From: Streptomyces xanthii
Lineage (GTDB): Bacteria; Actinomycetota; Actinomycetes; Streptomycetales; Streptomycetaceae
NCBI RefSeq assembly: GCF_014621695.1
Contig: NZ_CP061281.1
Location: forward strand, 5,332,001 to 5,396,000
Direction: 5' to 3'
Length of the DNA: 64,000 nt
Positions within the stretch are counted from its first letter, which is position 1. Every line of letters starts with the position of its first letter. Below are positions 26,366-37,116 of this stretch, piece by piece. The position numbers and the translations under genes are program-made. The notes under the pieces are model-generated. The model ran no database searches, was not told where the DNA came from, and saw only the letters and a program-made list of their open reading frames with translations.

Positions 26366-27808
26366 TCAGCGGATCGTCCGCGGAAGGCGCAGACTCAGGG
26401 CCAGCGTCAGGGCCACCGCGGCCAGTTGGGCGGCGAGGGTGAGCAGGAGCGCGTCGCGCATGCCGAGGCCGGGGGTGAGCGACAGGAACAGGGAGCCGAG
26501 CGTCGCCACGCCCAGCGCCATCGACGCCTGCTGGGCCGTCGTCATCACGCCGCCCCCGACCCCGGCGCGCGCCGCCGGCACCTCGGAGAGGATCACGCGG
26601 AACAGGATCGGCAGCTGGAGCGCCTGCCCCGCGCCCGCGACGGCCGCCCCGGGCAGCAGCTGGGCCACCCCCAGGTCCGGCCAGGTCCGCCACGCGGCGA
26701 ACGCGATCAGGAGCAGACCGGTCGCCTGGAGCAGACCGCCCGCCGTGACGACCCGCGTGCCCCAGCGCGCGACGAGCCGCGGGCCCGCGAGCGACGTCAC
26801 GAAGAACGCCGCCGCCATGGGCGCGAGCGCGAGCCCCGCCGAGACCGGCCCCATCCCCGCGCCCTGCTGGAGCGCCACCGCGATCACGAACATGAACCCG
26901 GAGAAGCCGAGCGCGAACGGCACGATCATGGCGAGGCCGCGCCGCAGGGAGACCAGCCGGAACAGCGACGGCGGGACCAGCGGGGTGCGGCCCGCGCGGT
27001 CCGCCCTGCGCTCCACCGCGTAGAAGCCGTACGCGAGGAACGGGGTCGCCGCGAGCGACAGCCACGTCCACAGCGGCCAGCCCGCCGCCCGCCCCTCGGT
27101 GAGCGGGGCCAGCAGCGCGGTCAGCGTCAGCGCGAGCAGCACCGTGCCGGGGCCGTCGAGCGGTTCGGGCCGCGCGGAGCGGGTCTCGGGGACCGTGCGC
27201 GCGGCGAGCAGGAGGCCGAGCAGCACCGCCGGCACGTTCACCAGGAACACCGAGCGCCAGCCCGTGCCGAACAGGTCCGCCGCGACCAGGACCCCGCCGA
27301 GCACCTGCCCGGCGACCATCGACAGGCCCGCCGTCGCCCCGTACATGCTCATCGCGCGGGCCCGGCGCGGGCCCTCCGTCGTCGCCTGGATCGTCGCGAG
27401 GACCTGCGGCAGCAGCGCCGCCGACGCCGCGCCCTGCGCGACCCGTGCGATCACCAGCACCCAGGCCGTCGGCGCGAGACCGCAGGCCAGCGAGGTCAGC
27501 CCGAACGCGGCCAGACCGCCGAGGAACATCCGGCGCCGCCCCAGCAGATCGCCGAGCCGGCCGCCGAGCACGAGCAGCACGGCGTACGCGATGCCGTACC
27601 CGGCGACGACCAGCTCCAGGACGGGCTCGCTCGCGTGCAGGTCGTGGCCCATCGTGGGCAGGGCGACGTTGACGATGAAGAAGTCGACGAGGGGCAGGGC
27701 GGCGCCGAGCAGCACGGTCAGCAGCCCGGCGCGGCCCAGGGCCGGGGCGGCCGGCGCGGCGGGTGCCAGGCCGGCCGGTCCCGGCGCGGTGTGCGTGTGG
27801 GTGGTCAT
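26366..27808 (-). CDS. DHA2-type MFS drug exporter
   Basis: A 480-residue, fourteen-helix-type exporter. LLVLGGRLGDLLGRRRMFLGG holds the loop 2-3 motif, GATAGLSMVAGQVLGGVLVA the antiporter motif C, and GWRSVFLVNVPAVLLG is typical of the EmrB group. Proton-driven efflux of a small toxic compound is the expected role. It is divergent from a MmyB-like regulator across an operator at 27840-27877. Strongly similar in layout to the exporter/regulator pair immediately to its right. Confidence 0.88.
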   Translation of the reverse strand: MTTHTHTAPGPAGLAPAAPAAPALGRAGLLTVLLGAALPLVDFFIVNVALPTMGHDLHASEPVLELVVAGYGIAYAVLLVLGGRLGDLLGRRRMFLGGLAAFGLTSLACGLAPTAWVLVIARVAQGAASAALLPQVLATIQATTEGPRRARAMSMYGATAGLSMVAGQVLGGVLVAADLFGTGWRSVFLVNVPAVLLGLLLAARTVPETRSARPEPLDGPGTVLLALTLTALLAPLTEGRAAGWPLWTWLSLAATPFLAYGFYAVERRADRAGRTPLVPPSLFRLVSLRRGLAMIVPFALGFSGFMFVIAVALQQGAGMGPVSAGLALAPMAAAFFVTSLAGPRLVARWGTRVVTAGGLLQATGLLLIAFAAWRTWPDLGVAQLLPGAAVAGAGQALQLPILFRVILSEVPAARAGVGGGVMTTAQQASMALGVATLGSLFLSLTPGLGMRDALLLTLAAQLAAVALTLALSLRLPRTIR

Positions 27809-27839
27809 GACATCGAGGGTCCGCCGTCACGCAGACTGG

Positions 27840-27877
27840 TACCAGAGTGTTCTTATCCTGGTAGAACCGCTACCTGG
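27840..27877. promoter_or_regulatory. MLTR operator between MFS and regulator (locus 2)
   Basis: TACCAG at 27840-27845 and CTGGTA at 27858-27863 form a dyad with a 12-base spacer; ACCTGG at 27872-27877 is a third, half-site-like element. The same TACCAG-N12-CTGKTA plus ACCTGG arrangement occurs at 30345-30382. Confidence 0.75.
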
Positions 27878-27909
27878 AAACAGGCTCGGACCGGGTCCAC
27901 GCTGGAGGC

Positions 27910-28788
27910 ATGACCACCATGACGCAGGAAGTGCAGGACGTGCGGCCCGCCGAGATCCGGCGCCACGAACTGGCCGGGTTCCTGCGCAGCCGCCGCGAGC
28001 GGATCACGCCCGAGGAGGTCGGCCTGCCGCGCGGACGGCGCCGCCGAACCCCGGGCCTGCGCCGCGAGGAGGTCGCCCAGCTCTCCGCGGTCGGCGTCAC
28101 CTGGTACACGTGGCTGGAGCAGGCCCGCGACATCCAGGTCTCCGCGCAGGTCCTCGACGCGCTCGCCAAGACGCTGCGGCTCGACGTGGGGGAGCGGGCC
28201 CACCTCTTCGGCCTGGCCGGCGCGGTCGACCCGGCCCCGGCCACGGTCTGCGCCCCGCTCAGCCCCGAGCTCGTCGGTCTGATGGACCAGCTGGAGCCGA
28301 TCCCGGCCTGCGTGCAGAACAGCCGCTACGACATCCTCGCCTACAACAGCACGTACCGGCTGCTGCTGTGCGACCTGGACGAGATCCCGCCCGAGGACCG
28401 CAACTGGATGCTGCTCGCCTTCACCCACGAGGGCTGGCGCTCCTCGATCGTCGGCCTCGACGAGGTGCTGCGCACCCTCGCCGCGAAGTTCCGGGCCGGG
28501 ATGGCCGAGCATCTCGCCGAGCCCGCCTGGAAGGCCGTCCTCAAGCGGCTCACCGAGGAGTCGGCCGAGTTCCGCGAGGTGTGGGAGCGGCACGAGGTCG
28601 TCCAGTCCGTGGCCAGCAAGGTCAAGCACTTCCACAACCCGTACGTGGGCCCGCTCGCCCTCGTCCACACCGACCTGTGGCTCACCCGGGGCGGCGGCGC
28701 CCGCATGGTGACGTACACGCCGGTCGACGACGCCTCGCGGGAGCGCCTCGACCGGCTCCAGGAGCTGGCGCTCAGCCGCGTGGGCTGA
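27910..28788 (+). CDS. MmyB-like XRE-family regulator (MLTR)
   Basis: A 292-residue regulator of the same family as those at 0.7 kb and 30.8 kb. HTH segment RRHELAGFLRSRRERITPEE, RRRRTPGLRREEVAQLSAVG, VTWYTWLEQARDI; ligand domain with VQNSRYDILAYNSTYRLLL and FREVWERHEVV. Divergent from the DHA2 exporter and convergent with the next MFS gene, overlapping its end by 17 bp. GGAGG lies only one base before the ATG at 27910, so the in-frame ATG at 27919, ten bases from it, may be the true start. Confidence 0.9.
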   Translation: MTTMTQEVQDVRPAEIRRHELAGFLRSRRERITPEEVGLPRGRRRRTPGLRREEVAQLSAVGVTWYTWLEQARDIQVSAQVLDALAKTLRLDVGERAHLFGLAGAVDPAPATVCAPLSPELVGLMDQLEPIPACVQNSRYDILAYNSTYRLLLCDLDEIPPEDRNWMLLAFTHEGWRSSIVGLDEVLRTLAAKFRAGMAEHLAEPAWKAVLKRLTEESAEFREVWERHEVVQSVASKVKHFHNPYVGPLALVHTDLWLTRGGGARMVTYTPVDDASRERLDRLQELALSRVG

Positions 28789-30256
28789 CCGCGGGCCGTG
28801 ACTCCTCGCGCGGCGCCGAGAACCGCTCGGCCGTGCGCCGCGCCGTCTCCCGGGCCCAGCGCCCGCTCGTCACCAGGCCGAGCACCAGCACCGCCAGACC
28901 GCACCCGGCGATGATCCACCAGCAGGCCCGCGCGGCGCCCGTGAAGGACGCGGCGTACGAGGATCCGGCGACGCCCGAGGCGAGGACCGCGCCGATCACG
29001 GCGACGCCGAGCGTCGAGCCGATCTGCCGGCTGGTGGAGGCGACGGCCGCGGCGACCCCGGCCTGGGCGCGGGGCATGCCGGACACCGCGGTGTTGGTGA
29101 TGGGCGCGTTCACGAAGCCGAAGCCCAGGCCGAACAGGACGTAGCCGAGCACCAGCGTCCCGTTCGAGGTCTGCGCGTCGAACGCCGCGAACAGCACCCC
29201 GCTCGCCGTCATGGCCACGCCCGCGATCAGCAGCGGGATCCGAGGCCCCTGGCTGCCGACCAGCCGGCCCGACAGCGGCGCGCAGACCAGCGTCATCGCC
29301 GCCATCGGCAGCATCCACAGCCCCGCGTGCAGCGCGTTCAGCCCGCGCACGTCCTGGAGGTAGAGCGTCGACAGGAACAGGAACCCGGCGAGCGCCGCGA
29401 ACGCGCTGATCGCTATGACGGTGGCGCCGCTGAACGGGGCCGAGCGGAAGAACCGCAGATCGATGAGGGGTTCGACGCGCCGGGGCTCGTAGAGGAGGAG
29501 ACCGATCAGCGCGGCGAGCGCGAGGCCGCCGAAGAACAGGATCCGCCCGGACGCCCAGCCCGCGTGCGGGCCCTCGATGATCGCGTACGTCAGCGAACCG
29601 AGCAGCGCGATCATCAGGAGCTGGCCGACCGGGTCCGGACGGCGGGCCTTCGGAGCGCGGGACTCGGGGACGAACCGCCAGGTCAGGGCGAGGGCGGCGA
29701 GGCCGACCGGCAGATTGACCCAGAAGATCGAGCGCCAGCCGACCGAGTCCACGAGCAGACCGCCCACCAGCGGGCCCGCCGCCATCGACAGCCCGACGAC
29801 ACCGCCCCACACACCGATGGCGCGGGCCCGCTCGGCCGGGTCGGTGAACGTGTTCGTGATGATCGACATGGCGACCGGGTTGAGCATCGAACCGCCGACG
29901 GCCTGGAGCATGCGGAACGCGACGAGCGCCTCCAGGTTCGGCGCGAGGGAGCAGGCCACGGACGCGGCCGTGAACACGATCAGGCCGATCATGAAGATCC
30001 TGCGCCGGCCGACGCGGTCGGCCGTCGACCCGGCCAGCATCAGCAGCGAGGCGAGGACCAGCGTGTAGGCGTCGATCGCCCACTGCATGCCCGGGAGCGT
30101 CGCCCCGAAGTCCTTCGCCATGCTCGGCAGCGCCACGTTCAGGACCGTGGTGTCGAGGCTGACGATCAGCAGGCTCATGCAGCAGATCGCCAGGACCAGC
30201 AGGCGCCGGCGGTGGGAGAGCGCGGACGGGGCCGGCGGGGTCAGGGCATCGGGCAT
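28772..30256 (-). CDS. DHA2-type MFS drug exporter
   Basis: About 494 residues with fourteen hydrophobic segments. LAGSTADRVGRRRIFMIGL (motif A), GVVGLSMAAGPLVGGLLVD (antiporter motif C) and GWRSIFWVNLPVGLAAL are diagnostic. The ATG at 30256 matches homologue starts; an ATG at 30313 is also in frame and would place the start inside the operator region. Divergent from a MmyB-like regulator. Role: proton-coupled export of an unidentified compound, probably the inducer of that regulator. Confidence 0.87.
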   Translation of the reverse strand: MPDALTPPAPSALSHRRRLLVLAICCMSLLIVSLDTTVLNVALPSMAKDFGATLPGMQWAIDAYTLVLASLLMLAGSTADRVGRRRIFMIGLIVFTAASVACSLAPNLEALVAFRMLQAVGGSMLNPVAMSIITNTFTDPAERARAIGVWGGVVGLSMAAGPLVGGLLVDSVGWRSIFWVNLPVGLAALALTWRFVPESRAPKARRPDPVGQLLMIALLGSLTYAIIEGPHAGWASGRILFFGGLALAALIGLLLYEPRRVEPLIDLRFFRSAPFSGATVIAISAFAALAGFLFLSTLYLQDVRGLNALHAGLWMLPMAAMTLVCAPLSGRLVGSQGPRIPLLIAGVAMTASGVLFAAFDAQTSNGTLVLGYVLFGLGFGFVNAPITNTAVSGMPRAQAGVAAAVASTSRQIGSTLGVAVIGAVLASGVAGSSYAASFTGAARACWWIIAGCGLAVLVLGLVTSGRWARETARRTAERFSAPREESRPAVSPRG

Positions 30257-30344
30257 GTTTCCGAAGGTAGCCCGATCCGCCGGATGCGGAGAGCGGGGAG
30301 CCGAGGAGGTCATGCCCCCGACGATCGCGCACCCCTCAGCCGGG

Positions 30345-30382
30345 TACCAGAGCCTGCTCATCCTGTTACAGGCAGCACCTGG
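30345..30382. promoter_or_regulatory. MLTR operator between MFS and regulator (locus 3)
   Basis: TACCAG at 30345-30350, 12 bases, then CTGTTA at 30363-30368, and ACCTGG at 30377-30382. Base for base it matches locus 2 at the dyad arms, the flanking GG, the AG and ATC bordering the spacer, and the downstream ACCTGG-x-AAC. Confidence 0.75.
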
Positions 30383-30415
30383 CAACGGGATGAGCGCGGG
30401 GGCACCCTGGAGGAC

Positions 30416-31288
30416 ATGACCACAGCTGTCACGGCCGGATCGGCCCAGGCCCGCCGGGACGAACTCGCCGCGTTCCTGCGGAGCCGGCGGGAACGGATCA
30501 GTCCGGAGCAGGCGGGGGTGCCGCGGACCGCACGGCGGCGGACACCGGGGCTGCGGCGGGAGGAGGTCGCGTTCCTCGCCGCCGTCGGCGTCACCTGGTA
30601 CACGTGGCTCGAACAGGGGCGCGCCATCAACGTCTCGCCCGGCGTCCTCGACGCCGTCGTCCGGGCCCTCCAGATGGACCCCACCGAACGCGCCCACGCC
30701 TTCGCGCTCGCCGGCACCGTCGACCCGCACCCCGCGACCGCCTGCTCGCCCGTCACCGAGACGACCCTGCGCACCATGCACAAGCTGGCGCCCTACCCGG
30801 CCACCGTGAAGAACGCCCGCTACGACATCCTCGCCGCCAACCAGGCCTACGCCGACGTGTTCGGGGACCCGCAGGAGCTCGCCCCCGAGCACCGCAACGC
30901 GCTGTGGCTCATGGCGACCAGCGAGCGCTGGCGCACCCAGTTCGTCGAACGGGACGCGATGCTGCCGGTCATCGTCGCGAAGTTCCGGCAGGCCATGGCC
31001 GAGCACGTCGCCGAGCCCGCCTGGCAGGCCCGGCTCGACGGGCTGCTCGCCGCTTCGGAGGAATTCCGCGCGCTGTGGGAGCTGCACGAGGTCGCGCCGA
31101 TGGCCCCGCACGTGAAGCGGTACCTGCACCCCGACCCCGGGATCGGCATGCTGCGCCTGGAACACCGCCACCTGTGGCTCAGCCCGGACGCCGGCGGACA
31201 CCGGCTGGTCGCGTACGTACCCGTGGACGAGGAGAGCGAGCGGCGCCTGGAGAAACTGGCAGCCCGGGGCGGGGCCCTCGCCGGGTGA
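30416..31288 (+). CDS. MmyB-like XRE-family regulator (MLTR)
   Basis: A 290-residue paralogue of the 27.9-kb regulator: RRDELAAFLRSRRERISPEQ, ARRRTPGLRREEVAFLAAVG, VTWYTWLEQGRAI, and ligand-domain VKNARYDILAANQAYADVFG. Probably controls the divergent MFS exporter through the shared dyad at 30345-30368. The two adjacent exporter/regulator cassettes look like an old tandem duplication that has diverged in ligand domain. ATG at 30416 after GGAGG with short spacing. Confidence 0.9.
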   Translation: MTTAVTAGSAQARRDELAAFLRSRRERISPEQAGVPRTARRRTPGLRREEVAFLAAVGVTWYTWLEQGRAINVSPGVLDAVVRALQMDPTERAHAFALAGTVDPHPATACSPVTETTLRTMHKLAPYPATVKNARYDILAANQAYADVFGDPQELAPEHRNALWLMATSERWRTQFVERDAMLPVIVAKFRQAMAEHVAEPAWQARLDGLLAASEEFRALWELHEVAPMAPHVKRYLHPDPGIGMLRLEHRHLWLSPDAGGHRLVAYVPVDEESERRLEKLAARGGALAG

Positions 31289-31338
31289 GGGACAATGGGT
31301 CCTTGCCCCCAGCCCCGCACGTTCCGGAGAACCCCGCG

Positions 31339-32466
31339 ATGTCCGCTCTGACCATCGGCCCCCACCTGGTGCAACCGCCGGTGGTCCTCGCGCCCATGGC
31401 GGGGATCACGAACGCCCCGTTTCGGACGCTGTGCCGGGAGTTCTCCGGCGGCAAGGGCCTCTTCGTCAGCGAGATGATCACGACCCGGGCGCTGGTCGAG
31501 CGCAACGAGAAGACGATGCAGCTGATCCACTTCGACGTGACGGAGAAGCCGCGCTCGATCCAGCTGTACGGCGTCGACCCGGCCACCGTCGGCAAGGCCG
31601 TCCGCATGATCGCGGAAGAGGACCTCGCCGACCACATCGACCTGAACTTCGGCTGCCCCGTCCCCAAGGTGACCCGCAAGGGCGGCGGCTCCGCGCTCCC
31701 GTACAAGCGGAACCTGCTGCGCGCGATCCTGAAGGAAGCCGTCTCCGGGGCCGGTGACCTGCCGGTCACGATGAAGATGCGCAAGGGCATCGACGACGAC
31801 CACATCACGTACCTCGACGCGGGCCGCATCGCCGTCGAGGAGGGCGTCACCGCGATCGCGCTGCACGGCCGCACCGCCGCCCAGCACTACGGCGGCACCG
31901 CCGACTGGGACGCGATCGCCCGCCTCAAGGAGCACGTCCCCGAGATCCCGGTGCTCGGCAACGGCGACATCTGGTCCGCCGACGACGCCCTGCGCATGGT
32001 CCGCGAGACCGGCTGCGACGGCGTCGTCGTGGGCCGCGGCTGCCTCGGCCGGCCCTGGCTCTTCGCCGACCTCGTCGCCGCGTTCGAGGGCCGCGAGGAG
32101 CGGGTGCGGCCCACGCTGCGCGTCGTCGCCGACGCGATGGTGCGGCACGCGACGCTGCTCGGCGAGTGGATCGGCGACGAGGCCCGCGGCGTCATCGACT
32201 TCCGCAAGCACGTGGCCTGGTACCTGAAGGGCTTCTCGGTCGGCTCCGAGATGCGCAAGCGGCTCGCGATCACCTCCTCGCTGGCGGAGCTGCGGGCGGG
32301 CCTGGACGAGCTGGACCTGGACCAGGACTGGCCCGCGGGCGCGGACGGCCCGCGCGGCCGCACCTCCGGCAACAACCGCGTGGTGCTCCCGGACGGCTGG
32401 CTCAAGGACCCGTACGACTGCGCGGGCGTCTCGGAGGACGCGGAGCTGGACACCTCCGGGGGCTGA
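31339..32466 (+). CDS. dusB: tRNA-dihydrouridine synthase
   Basis: A 375-residue flavoenzyme. VVLAPMAGITNAPFR at the start, the active-site segment DLNFGCPVPKVTRKGGGSAL (catalytic Cys106), VTMKMRKGID, ALHGRTAAQHYGGTADW and GNGDIWSADDAL are all Dus hallmarks; the C-terminal helical domain recognises tRNA. It reduces uridine to dihydrouridine in tRNA with NADPH via FMN. ATG at 31339 after CGGAGA. A terminator-like hairpin follows at 32508-32542. Confidence 0.95.
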   Translation: MSALTIGPHLVQPPVVLAPMAGITNAPFRTLCREFSGGKGLFVSEMITTRALVERNEKTMQLIHFDVTEKPRSIQLYGVDPATVGKAVRMIAEEDLADHIDLNFGCPVPKVTRKGGGSALPYKRNLLRAILKEAVSGAGDLPVTMKMRKGIDDDHITYLDAGRIAVEEGVTAIALHGRTAAQHYGGTADWDAIARLKEHVPEIPVLGNGDIWSADDALRMVRETGCDGVVVGRGCLGRPWLFADLVAAFEGREERVRPTLRVVADAMVRHATLLGEWIGDEARGVIDFRKHVAWYLKGFSVGSEMRKRLAITSSLAELRAGLDELDLDQDWPAGADGPRGRTSGNNRVVLPDGWLKDPYDCAGVSEDAELDTSGG

Positions 32467-32507
32467 GCCCGCACGCCGCGCACAGATGAGCGGCACTCAT
32501 TCGGGTC

Positions 32508-32542
32508 GAGGCGCCCGTCGGTCGATGACCGGCGGGCGCCTC
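32508..32542 (+). terminator. Hairpin downstream of dusB
   Basis: GAGGCGCCCG at 32508-32517 pairs with CGGGCGCCTC at 32533-32542; the loop contains a second short stem (CGGTC/GACCG). 10 bp perfect, 41 bp past the dusB stop. Confidence 0.75.
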
Positions 32543-32938
32543 CGCGTTGTCCGGATGCTGAAATCCGGGTGTCCGAAGGGCCTCTTCCGGCGCGTGATCC
32601 TCGCCACCCCTGATAGGGGTTGCGCTCAGATGAGCGCTTATCCGCTGACTGCGCTTCTTCAATGCCTGGCACTGAGTGCCACTGCGCGATCATTTATGAT
32701 GTGAACGCAAGTGAGCCAGAGACCCGCTCACATGAGCGTTACAGCGGGTCTACGGGGGTTGTGGATTCAAGAAGTGAACGAACAGCCTTGGGCGACCTTG
32801 CCAACCCATTACTTTCAATCTGCTGGCGGACGGGTGGTTGGGGCCCCAGGACGGCTGAGTGGACGTACCCATCAGCCTTGGATCTGGGTATGTTCCTGGC
32901 CGTCAGGGCAGCCACCGAGCCTCAAGGGGTCGAGACCC
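32543..32938. promoter_or_regulatory. Long ppdK upstream region with several dyads
   Basis: About 400 bp without a convincing gene. It contains GCGCTCA-GA-TGAGCGC (32622-32637), TGGCACT-G-AGTGCCA (32667-32681), ATCAT-TT-ATGAT (about 32689-32700) and CGCTCA-CA-TGAGCG (32725-32738). The last and the first share the TGAGCG half-site, suggesting two sites for one regulator. The remaining 200 bp to the ppdK GTG would be an unusually long leader. Open frames through it are weak. Confidence 0.6.
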
Positions 32939-35659
<2,721 letters not shown>

Positions 35660-35739
35660 TCCCGTCCCCGTGAACCCCGGAGCCGCCGTCGGTCCCTGAC
35701 CCTCACCGATCCTTCGGCGGCCCCGGTCACCTACGAGAG

Positions 35740-35774
35740 AGCGGCACCCCTTGTGCGGGGGGTGCCGCTTTTTC
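35740..35774 (+). terminator. Intrinsic terminator after ppdK
   Basis: AGCGGCACCCC at 35740-35750 pairs perfectly with GGGGTGCCGCT at 35759-35769 and is followed by a T-run (TTTTT), the clearest rho-independent terminator in the window. Confidence 0.9.
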
Positions 35775-35824
35775 GTTTCCTCGCCCTCTCCCGCATTTCC
35801 GCTCCGTGCGAGGATCACCCCATC

Positions 35825-35839
35825 AAGTGATCGTCACTT
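35825..35839. promoter_or_regulatory. Dyad upstream of secreted-protein/ABC cassette
   Basis: AAGTGA-TCG-TCACTT is a perfect 6-bp inverted repeat followed by TTGAGTAATC in a locally AT-rich stretch (35820-35880), about 100 bp before the secreted-protein gene. It may be the operator/promoter of the cassette. Confidence 0.5.
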
Positions 35840-35933
35840 TGAGTAATCGGTTCAGCGCTTTGCGTACGACTACTGTCTGTGATCCCCGGGTCGCCGCTGG
35901 AGCGGCCGGGGTTACTCGGAGGGTGTGCGCGTC

Positions 35934-36365
35934 GTGCGTTTGCGGAGTGTGAAGAACGGTGTGGTGGGGCTGGTCGCGGCCGGGGTGTTCGCGGGTGGGG
36001 CGGGGGTGGCGGTGGCGGCTTCTTGGCATGGCATGCAGCTCAAGAGCGCAGGAGCGAGCTTCTCTGGCTGGTACCTGTTCAACAAGCGAGGCGTCAATCA
36101 CGGTGCGTTCGAGTGGAAGGGCACGCTCAAAGACCAGGACCGTACCGACGGGCACAACGCGTACATCGAGACCAAGATCGAGGGCCACGACTGGACCCGG
36201 ACCTACGGCAAGCAGGGCAAGGCCGTGAATCTGCATCGCTCTCACTGGGACGGCGCGCAGGCGTACACCAGGGACGCATACATGAGGGTCTGCCGGGACC
36301 GGGGATCGCTGCACCCGGACAACTGCTCGTCCACCATGCACCGCAAGAACCCGGCCGCCGACTAG
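35934..36365 (+). CDS. Small secreted protein, possible bacteriocin-like
   Basis: About 143 residues. A signal peptide (VVRLRSVKNGVVGLVAAG ... GVAVAA) ends near AVAA-SWHG, leaving a mature protein of about 110 residues rich in aromatic, charged and Gly residues: SFSGWYLFNKRGVNHGAFEW, DGHNAYIETKIEGHDW, RVCRDRGSLHPDNCSS (two Cys that could pair). The function is not recognised. Small secreted protein, then ABC ATPase, then large FtsX permease is the order seen in lactococcin-972-type bacteriocin loci, but the lactococcin 972 sequence signature is not evident. Start: GTG at 35934 is 11 bp after GGAGG; GTG at 35925 is closer than usual. Confidence 0.7.
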   Translation: MRLRSVKNGVVGLVAAGVFAGGAGVAVAASWHGMQLKSAGASFSGWYLFNKRGVNHGAFEWKGTLKDQDRTDGHNAYIETKIEGHDWTRTYGKQGKAVNLHRSHWDGAQAYTRDAYMRVCRDRGSLHPDNCSSTMHRKNPAAD

Positions 36366-36375
36366 CAGACACGTA

Positions 36376-36405
36376 GGCCCGGGGTGCTGGACGGCACCCC
36401 GGGCC
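36376..36405 (+). terminator. 12-bp hairpin between secreted protein and ABC genes
   Basis: GGCCCGGGGTGC and GCACCCCGGGCC pair perfectly with a 6-base loop (TGGACG), followed by CTTTCCC. Placed inside the cassette, 10 bp past the first stop, it would let only part of transcription continue into the transporter genes and favour excess secreted product. Confidence 0.75.
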
Positions 36406-36429
36406 CTTTCCCAGGAGGGTCCGATACAG

Positions 36430-37116
36430 ATGTCTGCGCAGGCGCCGGAAGTGCTGGTGGCGAGCAAGGTCGAGCTTCGGTACGGGGCTGCAGTGGCCGT
36501 CAAGGAGGTGTCCCTGTCCGTGCGGCGTGGTGAAGTCGTCGCGGTCACGGGACAAAGCGGGTCAGGTAAGTCGTCCCTGTTGTACTGCCTGGCAGGCGTG
36601 CTCCCCGTGTCGGCGGGGGAGGTGTGGTTCGAGGGGAACGTGTTGGGTGAGCTGGACGACGAGGAGCTCAGCGCGCTGCGGCGCGAGCGGTTCGGGTTCG
36701 TCTTCCAGTACGGGGAGTTGTTGCCGGAGCTGACCGTCGAGGAGAACACGGCCCTGCCGTTGCGGCTCGCAGGGCAGCGCAAGGGGGAGGCGCTCGAACT
36801 CGCGGGGCAGGTCCTCGGTCGACTCGGGCTCGATTCCGTACGGGATCGGCGGCCTTCCCAGGTTTCCGGAGGGCAGAGCCAACGGGTCGCGGTGGCGAGG
36901 GCGTTGATCCACAAGCCGGCGGTCGTCTTCGCCGACGAACCGACCGGCTCCCTGGACAGTGCCAACGCGAACACCGTGCTGGAGGAGTTCCTGCTGCTCG
37001 CCAAGGCGCAAGGGACAGCTGTGGTTCTGGTGACGCATGACGCGGCGGTCGCGGCCCGTGCCGACACCCGGTATGTCATGGCCGACGGGACCCTCACTCC
37101 GGAGGGCGACCAGTGA
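36430..37116 (+). CDS. ABC transporter ATPase (LolD/MacB type)
   Basis: A 228-residue ATPase: Walker A GQSGSGKSSL (about residue 41), Q-loop FVFQYGELLPELTV, signature VSGGQSQRVAVARAL, Walker B AVVFADEPTGSLD. The LLPELTVEEN segment is typical of the class that drives FtsX-like permeases. GTGA overlap (37113-37116) couples it to the permease. ATG after AGGAGG. It probably exports, extracts or confers immunity to the secreted protein encoded just upstream. Confidence 0.92.
   Translation: MSAQAPEVLVASKVELRYGAAVAVKEVSLSVRRGEVVAVTGQSGSGKSSLLYCLAGVLPVSAGEVWFEGNVLGELDDEELSALRRERFGFVFQYGELLPELTVEENTALPLRLAGQRKGEALELAGQVLGRLGLDSVRDRRPSQVSGGQSQRVAVARALIHKPAVVFADEPTGSLDSANANTVLEEFLLLAKAQGTAVVLVTHDAAVAARADTRYVMADGTLTPEGDQ

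Noticed and set aside
32711..32938. N-terminal extension of PPDK by 76 codons
   Set aside because: Homologues begin at the SENNTPQVAKFVYDF region, a good ribosome-binding site precedes GTG 32939, and the extension lies over regulatory dyads.
32741..32938. Riboswitch upstream of ppdK
   Set aside because: Length would allow one, but no known riboswitch core motif was recognised by eye.
35925..36365. Firm call of lactococcin 972 for the secreted protein
   Set aside because: Gene order fits, but the sequence signature of that bacteriocin was not recognisable; kept as unknown secreted protein.
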